Source of the DNA: an uncultured Oscillospiraceae bacterium
Lineage (GTDB): Bacteria > Bacillota_A > Clostridia > Oscillospirales > Acutalibacteraceae
Direction of reading: 5' to 3'
DNA: 22,483 bases
NCBI GenBank assembly: GCA_910589395.1
Contig: CAJUTL010000042.1
Span: forward strand, 1-22,483
Part shown: piece by piece, positions 6,006-14,482 of the stretch
How the letters are laid out: every line of letters starts with the position of its first letter
Position numbering within the stretch: the stretch's first letter is position 1
Notes under the pieces: generated by a model
Database searches by the model: none
Seen by the model: the letters and a program-made list of their open reading frames with translations, nothing else
Told to the model about the DNA's origin: nothing
Program-made: the position numbers and the translations under genes

Positions 6006-7193
6006 TTACCGATTTTCCACCGTAAGCAAAAGATTTCTCACCAAACGCTGGTCATCCCGGTCCAGCGCTCTGTCGTCCCGCCAGTGGGTAAGCTCCGGCA
6101 GCAGCTCCTGAACGCTTTCTCCCTTGTCCAGCCGCTCCATCAGTTCCTCCGCAAACGCCCGGAACCGCTTGTGCTTTTCTTCCTCGCTTTCTTCCGGCGC
6201 TTCTTCAGGAATCACGGGGGGCGCTTCTTGGGGAAGAGCCTCCGGCTGTGAAGCCGCTGCCGCTTCCTCCTGGGGCAAAACCTCTCCGGTATCGAACAGG
6301 GCGCTTGTAAAGGCGGCGGCGTCAAAGGGCTGCAGGTCGTCCACCTGCTCCCCTACGCCGATGAATTTTACAGAAAGGCCCAGATCCTTCTTGATGGGAA
6401 GCACCACACCGCCCTTGGGCGTGCCGTCCAGCTTTGTCAGCACGATGCCGGTGATCCCCGCGGCGCTTTGAAATTCTCTGGCCTGGTTCACCGCGTTCTG
6501 GCCCGTGGCGGCGTCCAGCACCAAAAGCGTTTCCCGGTCGCACCCCGGCAGCTCCCGGTCAATGATCCGGGAAATCTTCGCCAGCTCGTCCATGAGGTTT
6601 TTCTTATTGTGCAGCCGCCCGGCAGTATCGCAGATCACCACATCGCAGCCCCTTGCCTTGGCGGCGGAGATGGTATCGAATACCACGGCGGCGGGGTCGG
6701 CCCCTTCCCCGTGCTTGATCAGGGGCACCTCCGCCCGCTGGGCCCATACCTCCAGCTGCTCGATGGCGGCGGCACGGAAGGTGTCGGCAGCCCCCAGGAT
6801 CACGGATTTCCCTTCCGCCTTCAGCCGGGCGGCCAGCTTGCCGATGGTGGTGGTTTTGCCCACGCCGTTGACCCCTATGACCAGGATCACAGAAGGCCTT
6901 GTGGAAAGGTGCAGGGCATCGTCTCCGCTGAGCAGCTCCTGCACGGTCTCCTGCAGCTCCGCCATGATCTGGGCAGGATCGGTGATCCCCTTTTCCTTGA
7001 TCTTTTTCCGCAGCTCCCCGGTGATGAAGACCGAGGTCTCCACCCCCACGTCTCCCATGACCAGCAGCTCTTCCAGCTCTTCAAACAGCTCCTCGTCGAT
7101 TTTGGTGAAGGAATTCACCATCTGGGTGATCTGCCCGCTGATGTTGTCTCTTGTTTTTTTCAGGCCGTCCCGGATTTTTTCAAAAAAGCCCAT
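6006..7193 (-). CDS. ftsY: Signal recognition particle receptor FtsY with a C-terminal acidic tail
   Basis: FtsY is the SRP receptor GTPase that docks ribosomes making membrane proteins at the inner face of the membrane. The N domain spans about 1-95. The G domain has GVNGVGKTT (107-115), DTFRAAA (137-143), DTAGR (189-193), TKLDGTPKGG (253-262) and GVGEQVDDLQPF (279-290). The NG core starts almost at residue 1, so the acidic N-terminal A domain of E. coli FtsY is missing. After residue 300 there is a 95-residue extension: a Glu/Pro/Ala-rich stretch (303-339), then a charged, likely helical part ending LVRNLLLTVENR. Family FtsY proteins normally end soon after the QPF motif. It follows the GyrI-like gene by 38 bases. 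Confidence 0.96.
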   Translation of the reverse strand: MGFFEKIRDGLKKTRDNISGQITQMVNSFTKIDEELFEELEELLVMGDVGVETSVFITGELRKKIKEKGITDPAQIMAELQETVQELLSGDDALHLSTRPSVILVIGVNGVGKTTTIGKLAARLKAEGKSVILGAADTFRAAAIEQLEVWAQRAEVPLIKHGEGADPAAVVFDTISAAKARGCDVVICDTAGRLHNKKNLMDELAKISRIIDRELPGCDRETLLVLDAATGQNAVNQAREFQSAAGITGIVLTKLDGTPKGGVVLPIKKDLGLSVKFIGVGEQVDDLQPFDAAAFTSALFDTGEVLPQEEAAAASQPEALPQEAPPVIPEEAPEESEEEKHKRFRAFAEELMERLDKGESVQELLPELTHWRDDRALDRDDQRLVRNLLLTVENR

Positions 7194-7231
7194 ACTCTGC
7201 CGCCTTTCTTAATTTTGAACAGGTAATATCG

Positions 7232-7864
7232 TTAGCCTTGCCTGATGGGGTGACGAATGACAGTTCTCCACTTCTCAGGCGGTACCTTACGCGCGTCTGA
7301 CAGATATATCTCGTGGTGAAGCCGCAGGGCACTGAGATCGTTTTCGTATCCATGCTCCTTCAAATAGGCGTCCATCTTCGCAACGCTGGCGGGCTCCTCG
7401 TCAAAGGGCCCCAGGTGCATCATTTGTACACAAAGCCCTTCCTCCACAGTAAAAAATTCCGCCGCCGAACAATCCAGCTTTTTCTTTTTTGCGGCCGTTC
7501 CCACCGCCCACTGGAAGTCCTTCTCTGTGACAAACTCCGGCAGCCGGATCACGGAGATCCAGTGAAATTGATCTTTTTTGCGATAATCTACGTCCTTCCC
7601 GTCTTCCTGCCGCCAAAAGCCCTCCAGCGGCGGAACCACGTAGTCGAAAAAACCTTCCATGGAATAGCCGGACTTCGGACTCATTTTCAGCGTATAGGCA
7701 ACCGCGTATAACACGCTGATCGCCTGCTGATAAGCGCCCCCCTCTTCATTGGGATCTCCCTGCCCCCGCACGGCGATATAGCTTGCCCTGGGAACCGTAA
7801 CGATCTCAGGACGATCCTTCGGCTGATAAAATTCCTTTAGCTCCTTCTTAAAATCAAACGCCAT
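7232..7864 (-). CDS. GyrI-like (SbmC superfamily) small-molecule-binding protein
   Basis: This 210-residue protein begins AFDFKKELKEFYQPKDRPEIVTVPRASYIAVRGQGDPNE, the usual start of Firmicutes GyrI-like proteins, and ends in SDARKVPPEKWRTVIRHPI. It probably folds as the two-repeat SHS2 module of the superfamily. Some members bind drugs, act with transcription regulators, or hydrolyse cyclopropane-bearing toxins; nothing here fixes the ligand. I place the start at the ATG at 7864, with AAAGGA nine bases upstream, because the family lines up from there. An in-frame start at 7933 would begin inside repeat element 2. Confidence 0.8.
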   Translation of the reverse strand: MAFDFKKELKEFYQPKDRPEIVTVPRASYIAVRGQGDPNEEGGAYQQAISVLYAVAYTLKMSPKSGYSMEGFFDYVVPPLEGFWRQEDGKDVDYRKKDQFHWISVIRLPEFVTEKDFQWAVGTAAKKKKLDCSAAEFFTVEEGLCVQMMHLGPFDEEPASVAKMDAYLKEHGYENDLSALRLHHEIYLSDARKVPPEKWRTVIRHPIRQG

Positions 7865-7903
7865 AATGATTTTTCCTTTCCCAGCTCGGGGATTCTTTGT
7901 TTT

Positions 7904-8199
7904 TTCTCTAATAGCTAACAACTTGTTCTTCAAAAAATTATAGTTTAGTACATAGTTCCCCCGCCCCCCACTGTCATTCTGAGCCGTAGGCGAAGAATCT
8001 CGCCCTTAATTCTTGGTAAAAGGTCAAGGACGAGATTCTTCACTTCGTTCAGAATGACAGATAGAAAGTATGCGGTTCGCCGCCAAATTCCAATTTACTG
8101 AACTCTTCCCTTGCTCTTCCTAATTGCTCATTCCTAATTGCTCATTCCTAATTGCTCATTGCTAATTGCCCTTCTCTAACAAGTAACGACTCACAACTT
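7904..8199. repeat. Composite palindromic repeat element 2 between smc and the GyrI-like gene
   Basis: This element fills most of a 333-bp gap. Its core is a large stem-loop: the arms at 7971-8002 (CTGTCATTCTGAG ... GAAGAATCTCG) and 8031-8060 (CGAGATTCTTC ... CAGAATGACAG) are near-perfect inverted copies. Outside them are a TATAGTTTAG segment (7940-7949) and a CCAAATTCCAATTTA segment (8083-8097). The right end is an unbroken 7-bp-period array, eleven units from 8123 to 8199, alternating ATTGCTC and ATTCCTA and then switching to TTCTCTA and ACNANNN units. That array abuts the smc stop codon (8198-8200). Three related units lie at 7904-7924. No coding capacity is seen. Confidence 0.85.
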
Positions 8200-11100
8200 A
8201 CGTCCCAAACTCCGCCGCTTCCTCGGTTTTCAAAGCCAGGAGCTTGGAAATACCCTCATCCTGCATGGTCACGCCGTAGAGCATATCGCTGCCTTCCATG
8301 GTGCCCCGGCGGTGGGTGATGGCAATAAATTGGGAGTTTCCGCTCATTCTGCGTAAGTATTGGGCAAAGCGGTTCACATTCACATCGTCCAGCGCCGCTT
8401 CGATTTCGTCCAGCACGCAGAAGGGCGGTGGATTGACCCGCATGATGGCGAAGTAGATGGAAATGGCCACCAGTGCCTTTTCTCCGCCGGAAAGGGATTC
8501 GATATGGGTGACGATCTTTCCGGGCGGGTGCACCTTGATCTCAATGCCGGAGCGCAGTACGTCCTCCGCGTCGGTGAAGGAAAGCTCCGCCGCGCCGCCG
8601 CCGAACAGCTCCCGGAAAATGGAGCCGAAATGGGAGTTGATTTCCGCGAACCGCAGGGTAAACTGCTCCCGCATATGCTTTGTCAGGTCATCGATGAGGG
8701 AAAGCAGCTCCGCTTTGGATTTTTCCACATCGCCGATCTGTGTTTTCAAGAACTCGTACCGCTCTGACACTTCCTTATATTCCACCACGGCTCCGACGTT
8801 CACCACGCCCAACGCGCGGATCCTGTTTTTCAGGTCTGCCAGGGTGCGCTGGGCAGAAGCCAGGTCTTCAATCTTTGCGCCCACCTCTTCGGCCTCCCGG
8901 CGGGTCAGCTCGTATTCCTCCCACAGCCGGGTCAGAATGGTGTCGTATTCCTTTTGCAAGCTGTCGGAGCGCTCCTGAAGCCTGGCAAGCTCGTGGCCGA
9001 TATTTTCCCGCTCCAGGCCGATCTCCCGTTCCTTCGTGCGCAGTTCTCCGGCCTCTTTTTCCAGCGCGGCACGTTTTTCCGCAATGGCCGTGATGCTCTG
9101 CCGCTTTTCTTCGGCCCCCCGGCGAAGAGCCTGGGCCTTTTCCTGACAGTCCCCGATCTGCCGCTCCAGTTCCGCCGTGCGCTGCTGCAAGGCCTCGATC
9201 TCCAGGCGGAGCTTTTCCGCTGTTCCGACGGAATCCAGCTTTCTGGCCCGCAGGCCTTCGATGGCGGTCTCCAGGGCCTCTTTATCCTTTTGGGCGGAAA
9301 ATTCGCTTAGGCGGATCTCCTGAATGGTACGGGAAATATCGTCGCACCGAGCCATTTGCTCTTCTCTGTCTCCGGTGAGCTTGCTGCTTTCCGCCTCGGC
9401 CTCCTCGGCCTGGCGGGTCAGCTCCTGTATGGTCGCAAGGGCAGCTTTTTCCTGGCTTTCCAGCTCCCGGAGCCGCCCGGCGGAATCGGTTTTTTCCCGC
9501 TCCAAGCCGGAAATTTCCTCCCGCACAGCTTCCAGCTCCCGCTGGTTTCTGGAGCATTCCGCCGCGATCTTGATGCGCTCCTCCTGCCGCCCGATCAGCT
9601 CGCCCTTTGCCGCCTCCAGCTCGGCTTCGCCGGAGGAAAGCTCTGTTTGCCTCTCCTTCCAAGCCGTCTGGGCCTCTTCGGCCTTTTTTTGCAGGGCGGC
9701 GGCCTTTTCCCGCACCCGCTGAATCTCCGAGGCGCGGCTTAAAAGACCGGAATTCTTGGCCCGGGAACCGCCGGTCAAGGAACCGCCGGCGTTTACCACC
9801 TGGCCGTCCAGGCTGACGATGCGGAACCGGTATTTCGTCCGCTTGGCAATGGCGACGGCGCTGTCCAGATCCTCCGCCACCGCTACCCGGCCCAACAGAG
9901 AATCCCGAATGCCGTCATACTTTGCCTCGCAGCCGCACAGCCGGGAAGCAATGCCTACAAAGCCCGGCATTTCCTCCATTTCCTTTTCTTCCAGCACATT
10001 GCCCCGAATAGTGGTAAGGGGCAAAAAGGTGGCCCGGCCCAGATCCCGCTGCTTTAACAGGTTAATGGCGCTTTTGGCGTCCTGCTCCGTTTCCACCACA
10101 ATGTTTTGCATGGCCCCGCCCAGGGCGGTTTCCAGCGCCACGGCGTATTCCCCCGGCACCTTCAAAATGCGGGAGACCGGGCCGCAGATACCGGAAAGGA
10201 TCCCCCGGCCAGCCTCCTTCATTACAGCCTTTACGCTTTGGGCAAAGCCCTCCAGGTTTCGCTCCAGATCCTCCAGAAGCCGGGCCCGGCGCAGCTGCTC
10301 ATTGGCGTCCAGGGTCAGCTTATCCCAGCCCTCCTTGGCTTCCATGGCTTTTTTTCGCCGGGTCTCCAGCCTGAGCTCGTACCCCTTTACGGTGTTTTCC
10401 CCGGCGGCAATGGCGGCCTCGGTATCTTCCAGCATCTGCCGCAGCTCCTCCGCTTCCTTTTGGGCGGCGGCTTCCTTCTCCCGGGCCTTTTGAACGCCTT
10501 CCTCCACCGCGCCGCTCCGCAGGCGGATCTCCGCCATGGAGGACTGGGTGGAGGAAAGCCGAACGCGCTCTTCCGAAAGAGTGGAGTTTCGCTGGGCCGC
10601 CTCCACAGCGGCCTGCTCGATTTGCCGGGTAGCCTCGTCCGCTCCCTGGCGCAGCTGTTCCAGCCGCTCTGTATAGGAAACCAGCTTGTCGCGGCTTTCT
10701 TCGATCCTTTGGGCCTTTTCCTCCAATTCCTGCCGCTTCCCGGCGATTTCCCGGTCGATGGCCTCATCGGATTCCTTCGCTTCGCCGATCTGCTCCTCCA
10801 GCCGCTCCATATCCCGGCGGTCGTGCTCGATATCGTTTTTCAAAAGGTCGATCTCACCCTCGGTGCGCACAGCCTGTTCGTCCAGCGCCGCCGCTTCCCC
10901 GCGCACCTGCTCCATCTCTCCGGTGCAGCCGCCCGTTTCCCGGAAATTCTCTTCGATCCGGGCGGAGATCTTCTCCACTTCCCCTTCGATCTCCTCGTGC
11001 CTTGCTTTTGCCAGGGCGATTTTTTCCTCGTGCTCCCGCAGGGTTTTTCCGGAGCGGTTCAGGGTTTCCAGCCAAATGCCGATCTCCAGACCCTTCTTTT

Positions 11101-11761
11101 CCTCATCGTAGGCAATAAATTTTTCCGCCTTTTCCGCCTGAATGCGCAGGGGCTCTACCCGTTCCTCCAACTCGCCCAGAATATCCCGGAGGCGCACCAG
11201 GTTTTCCTCGGCCTTCTGAAGCCTGCGCTCCGATTCCTCCTTGCGGTAGCGGTAGCGGGAAATGCCCGCCGCCTCCTCGAAAATCTCCCGGCGGTCCTCG
11301 GACCGGGCGGCTACAATGCTGTCGATCTTGCCCTGCCCTATGATGGAATAGCCGTCTCGTCCCAGGCCCGTATCCATAAACAGCTCGTTTACGTCCCGCA
11401 GGCGCACCGAGGCCTTGTTGATGAGATACTCGCTTTCCCCGGAGCGGTAATACCGCCGGGTGACCGCCACCGTATCATCGTCAAAGGGCAGCCGCCTGTC
11501 TCCGTTATCGATGGTCAGCGTGACCTCCGCGTAGCCCATGGCCTTTCGCATGGGAGTGCCGCCGAAGATCACGTCCTCCATTTTAGAGCATCGCAGGGAA
11601 CGGACAGACTGTTCCCCCAGCACCCACCGAATGGCGTCGCTGATATTGCTTTTTCCGCTGCCGTTGGGCCCCACCACCGAGGTGACCCCCTGCTCAAAGG
11701 ACAGGGTGGTTTTATCCGGGAAGGTCTTAAACCCCTGCAGCTCCAAAGATTTCAGTATCAT
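8198..11761 (-). CDS. smc: Chromosome segregation protein SMC
   Basis: SMC is the ATPase of the condensin-like SMC-ScpAB complex that folds and separates sister chromosomes. The 1187-residue length is standard. It has Walker A GPNGSGKSN (31-39), a long N-terminal coiled coil (about 165-500), the hinge (roughly 500-660, with a Gly-rich GGSLTGGSRAKN end), a second coiled coil to about 1020, the ABC signature LSGGEKALVAIS (1090-1101) and Walker B FCVLDEIEAALDD (about 1114-1126). The ATG overlaps the stop of the radical SAM gene as ATGA. The order rnc-smc-ftsY is a known Firmicutes arrangement, here with a radical SAM gene inserted before smc and a GyrI-like gene after it. Confidence 0.98.
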   Translation of the reverse strand: MILKSLELQGFKTFPDKTTLSFEQGVTSVVGPNGSGKSNISDAIRWVLGEQSVRSLRCSKMEDVIFGGTPMRKAMGYAEVTLTIDNGDRRLPFDDDTVAVTRRYYRSGESEYLINKASVRLRDVNELFMDTGLGRDGYSIIGQGKIDSIVAARSEDRREIFEEAAGISRYRYRKEESERRLQKAEENLVRLRDILGELEERVEPLRIQAEKAEKFIAYDEEKKGLEIGIWLETLNRSGKTLREHEEKIALAKARHEEIEGEVEKISARIEENFRETGGCTGEMEQVRGEAAALDEQAVRTEGEIDLLKNDIEHDRRDMERLEEQIGEAKESDEAIDREIAGKRQELEEKAQRIEESRDKLVSYTERLEQLRQGADEATRQIEQAAVEAAQRNSTLSEERVRLSSTQSSMAEIRLRSGAVEEGVQKAREKEAAAQKEAEELRQMLEDTEAAIAAGENTVKGYELRLETRRKKAMEAKEGWDKLTLDANEQLRRARLLEDLERNLEGFAQSVKAVMKEAGRGILSGICGPVSRILKVPGEYAVALETALGGAMQNIVVETEQDAKSAINLLKQRDLGRATFLPLTTIRGNVLEEKEMEEMPGFVGIASRLCGCEAKYDGIRDSLLGRVAVAEDLDSAVAIAKRTKYRFRIVSLDGQVVNAGGSLTGGSRAKNSGLLSRASEIQRVREKAAALQKKAEEAQTAWKERQTELSSGEAELEAAKGELIGRQEERIKIAAECSRNQRELEAVREEISGLEREKTDSAGRLRELESQEKAALATIQELTRQAEEAEAESSKLTGDREEQMARCDDISRTIQEIRLSEFSAQKDKEALETAIEGLRARKLDSVGTAEKLRLEIEALQQRTAELERQIGDCQEKAQALRRGAEEKRQSITAIAEKRAALEKEAGELRTKEREIGLERENIGHELARLQERSDSLQKEYDTILTRLWEEYELTRREAEEVGAKIEDLASAQRTLADLKNRIRALGVVNVGAVVEYKEVSERYEFLKTQIGDVEKSKAELLSLIDDLTKHMREQFTLRFAEINSHFGSIFRELFGGGAAELSFTDAEDVLRSGIEIKVHPPGKIVTHIESLSGGEKALVAISIYFAIMRVNPPPFCVLDEIEAALDDVNVNRFAQYLRRMSGNSQFIAITHRRGTMEGSDMLYGVTMQDEGISKLLALKTEEAAEFGT

Positions 11762-12786
11762 ATGCTCTCTCCCGTTCTCTGTTCACTTGATCCCTTTTCT
11801 ATGAGAAACCCATTCCGTTCTACACTGCCGTCTTGACAAAAGATAACACCATATCCCCTGTTTTTCAAATGCTCCACATTGCTTTTCTTCTCCCCCAAGG
11901 CCACGGAAATGCTTTTGGGGTGCACCCTTACCGTATATTCTCCCGGCTGGACTGCGGAAAGCTCCCCCATCAGCCGCTCCAAAAACATTCTGCTGAGCAC
12001 AAGCTCCCGGAAAGCCGGGTGGTAAGGCCCCGCCAGTATTTTTTCCTGCATTTCCCGCTCCGCGTGAAGACCCATACGGATCACCCGCACGCCCGCGCCC
12101 TCCAGCAGGGGCAGCAGCCGGGCGCAAAGCCTTACCGCTTCCTCCAGGGTCTGGGGCCGGTATTCCCCCGCTTGATACAGCTGGGCAAGCCAGGTGCCGG
12201 GCAGCACCACGGTGGGATAGATCCGGGCGGTATCCGCCCCCATGACAATAAAGCTTTCGGCCGTCGCCAAAGCGGTTTCCTCCGTATCGCCATAGAGCCC
12301 GATCATCATTTGCAGGCCAAGCTCCATGCCGAATTCCCGGATCAGCCCCGCCGCCTCCTCCGTTTGAGCGGCGGTATGGCCCCTGCGGTTCAGCCGCAGC
12401 ACCCTGTCGTCCATGGACTGGGCCCCCAACTCCACGGCCTTCACATCGTACCGGGCAAGAAGCTCCAGGGTTTCCCGGTCGATAGCGTCCGGCCTGGTGG
12501 AACAGCGGATCCCCTGAAAGCCATAGTTCTTGACCGCTTCCCGTGCCGCTTCCAGCAGCGGCACCATCACTTCTCTGGGAATGGCGGTAAAGCTGCCGCC
12601 GAAAAAGGCGAGCTGTGTTTCCTGTACCTTATCTCCAAGCTCTTTTGCCGCCCGCCGGGAGGTTTCCAGCACCTCCTGGGGCGCGGGCTGCTTCGCGCCG
12701 CCTGTAATGGCGTTCTGATCGCAGAAGCTGCACCGCCGGGGACAGCCCAGGTGGGGCACGAAAAAAGCCAGATTGGAATGCTTCAA
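11758..12786 (-). CDS. Elp3-like radical SAM protein
   Basis: This 342-residue protein has the radical SAM cluster motif CPRRCSFC (Cys 15, 19, 22), binding a 4Fe-4S cluster, then a LAFFGGSFTAIP strand (about 61-71) for SAM contact and a LGAQSMDDRVLRLNRRGHT segment typical of Elp3/HemN-like enzymes. It has no C-terminal acetyltransferase domain, so it is not a full Elp3. Genes of this type often sit between rnc and smc in clostridia; I recall no defined substrate. The start is a TTG overlapping the rnc stop (TTGA), with GGAG about ten bases upstream. The end overlaps smc by four bases, so translation is coupled on both sides. Confidence 0.85.
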   Translation of the reverse strand: MKHSNLAFFVPHLGCPRRCSFCDQNAITGGAKQPAPQEVLETSRRAAKELGDKVQETQLAFFGGSFTAIPREVMVPLLEAAREAVKNYGFQGIRCSTRPDAIDRETLELLARYDVKAVELGAQSMDDRVLRLNRRGHTAAQTEEAAGLIREFGMELGLQMMIGLYGDTEETALATAESFIVMGADTARIYPTVVLPGTWLAQLYQAGEYRPQTLEEAVRLCARLLPLLEGAGVRVIRMGLHAEREMQEKILAGPYHPAFRELVLSRMFLERLMGELSAVQPGEYTVRVHPKSISVALGEKKSNVEHLKNRGYGVIFCQDGSVERNGFLIEKGSSEQRTGESI

Positions 12787-13463
12787 TAGCCCATCAGCTC
12801 CAATGCTTCCCGGGCGGCCTGCTGCTCCGCTTCCTTTTTGCTTCGCCCGCCGCCCTTGCCGATCACATTGCTGTTCAGGTGGACCTCCACCACAAAATGC
12901 TTGTTGTGATCCGGCCCGCTTTCCCCGGTCACCACATATTCCAGATGCTCCTCCGGGTTTTGCTGAATGATCTCCTGCAAATTGGTTTTATAGTCCTTAA
13001 AAGGCTTGGTGTTTTGAGATTTTGCCGCCGGGGCGATAAAGCGCAGAACGAATTTCTTCGCCTCCTCCAGGCTGCCGCTGTCCCGATAAATGGCGGCCAC
13101 GGTGGATTCAAACACGTCCGCCAGAATACTGGGGCGTTCCCTGCCGCCGGAATTCATTTCCCCATGGCTCAGCCGCAGGAAGCTTCCGATCTGCAGCTCC
13201 TTGGAAAAGCCGCATAGAGATCGCTCGCATACCAGAGAAGCTCTGGTTTTTGTCAGCTCTCCCTCCGGCAGCTGGGGAAAATGGGAAAACAGATATTCCG
13301 CCGTCAAAAAGCCCAGCACGGAATCTCCTAAAAATTCCAGGCGCTCGTAGCTTCTGCACTTTTTTTCATTGGCATAGGAGGAATGGGTCAGCGCTGTTTC
13401 CAGCAGCGTTCTGTCCCGAAACCGGTAGCCGATCAGGGCTTCATATTCTTCCAGAGGCCTCAT
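12783..13463 (-). CDS. rnc: Ribonuclease III
   Basis: RNase III cuts double-stranded RNA, notably the rRNA precursor. The 226-residue protein has the catalytic domain with HSSYANEKK and the signature YERLEFLGDSVLG, plus ADVFESTVAAIYRDSG carrying the second acidic site. A C-terminal double-stranded RNA-binding domain begins near DYKTNLQEIIQ and ends GKGGGRSKKEAEQQAAREALELM. I chose the ATG at 13463, since AAGGAG is eight bases upstream; a GTG at 13469 is too close to that site. plsX ends 25 bases upstream. The acpP gene often found between plsX and rnc is absent. Confidence 0.97.
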   Translation of the reverse strand: MRPLEEYEALIGYRFRDRTLLETALTHSSYANEKKCRSYERLEFLGDSVLGFLTAEYLFSHFPQLPEGELTKTRASLVCERSLCGFSKELQIGSFLRLSHGEMNSGGRERPSILADVFESTVAAIYRDSGSLEEAKKFVLRFIAPAAKSQNTKPFKDYKTNLQEIIQQNPEEHLEYVVTGESGPDHNKHFVVEVHLNSNVIGKGGGRSKKEAEQQAAREALELMGY

Positions 13464-13488
13464 ACCCACAGCTCCTTTCTCTTTCTTT

Positions 13489-14481
13489 TTATTTCAGCAC
13501 ACGCCCGATCTCCTCGGTAAAACCGGACTGGGTGTAGTCCCTGGTCAGGCGCAGAGCGTTTTTCACCGTGGCGGCCTTAGCGCTGCCGTGGATCTTAAAC
13601 ACCGGCTTTGCGGCGCCCATAATAGGCGCGCCGCCGTATTCGTTATAATCGATCTGCTTTTTCAGGGCCTTCATATCGCCGTATACCATGCCGGCGGCAA
13701 GCTTATTTTTCAGGCTTTTTTGAAACACACCCTTGACCAGCCCCATGACGGTCAGGGCCACGCCCTCGTACATTTTTAACAGCATATTGCCCGTAAAGCC
13801 GTCGGTGACCACCACATCGCAAGCGTCGTCCGGGATATCTCTGGGCTCTACATTGCCTACAAAATCGATCTCCCGGCAAGCGGAAAGCAACGCATACGCT
13901 TCCCGGCGAAGGTCGTCTCCCTTATGGGCCTCCTCGCCCACATTGGCAAGGCCTACCCGGGGCTTCTCCACCCCCATGACCTTTTTCATATATTCCGAAC
14001 CCATCAGGCCGAATTGCAGCAGCATTTCCGGGCGGCAGTCCACATTGGCCCCGCCGTCGTTCAGCATGAAAAAGCCTGTCCGCTTGGGCAGGATCGGTGC
14101 AAAGCCCACACGCTTTACACCCCGAATGCGCTTGACAATGGTGGTGGCGCCCACCACCAGAGCACCGCTGTTCCCGGCGCTGGCGAAGGCGTCTCCCTTG
14201 CCCTCCGCCAGGGCACGCAGGCCCACCGCCATGGAGCTGTCCGTTTTTTCCCGGATCACGCTCATGGGGTCGTCCTCCATGGAAAGCACCCCGCCGCATT
14301 CCAGAATTTCCATGCGGGCAAGGCGTTCCGAAAGGCCCAGCTCCTTGGCGGCGGCTTCCAGCCTGGCCCGGTCTCCGGTCAGCAGCACCTCGATCCCCAG
14401 CTCTTCCATGGCCTGGGAACAGCCCAGCAGAATTTCCTCAGGGGCGTGATCGCCGCCGAAGGCGTCCACAATAATTTTCAT
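13489..14481 (-). CDS. plsX: Phosphate acyltransferase PlsX
   Basis: PlsX makes acyl-phosphate from acyl-ACP, the donor used by PlsY to start phospholipid synthesis. The 330-residue length fits. It starts MKIIVDAFGGDHAPEEIL, the family N-terminus, and shows the SAGNSGALVVGATTIVKRI segment (about 101-119), FFMLNDGGANVDCRP, and VVTDGFTGNMLLKMYEG. The ATG lies one base after the trmFO stop, so the two are coupled. No fapR gene and no FapR operator were noticed upstream, and no acpP follows. Confidence 0.97.
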   Translation of the reverse strand: MKIIVDAFGGDHAPEEILLGCSQAMEELGIEVLLTGDRARLEAAAKELGLSERLARMEILECGGVLSMEDDPMSVIREKTDSSMAVGLRALAEGKGDAFASAGNSGALVVGATTIVKRIRGVKRVGFAPILPKRTGFFMLNDGGANVDCRPEMLLQFGLMGSEYMKKVMGVEKPRVGLANVGEEAHKGDDLRREAYALLSACREIDFVGNVEPRDIPDDACDVVVTDGFTGNMLLKMYEGVALTVMGLVKGVFQKSLKNKLAAGMVYGDMKALKKQIDYNEYGGAPIMGAAKPVFKIHGSAKAATVKNALRLTRDYTQSGFTEEIGRVLK

Positions 14482-14482
14482 G

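Noticed and set aside
10106..11836. A 576-codon open frame on the plus strand opposite smc
   Set aside because: It is antisense to a certain smc gene. Its Leu/Phe/Gly/Pro-rich translation is what GC-rich coiled-coil DNA gives on the opposite strand.
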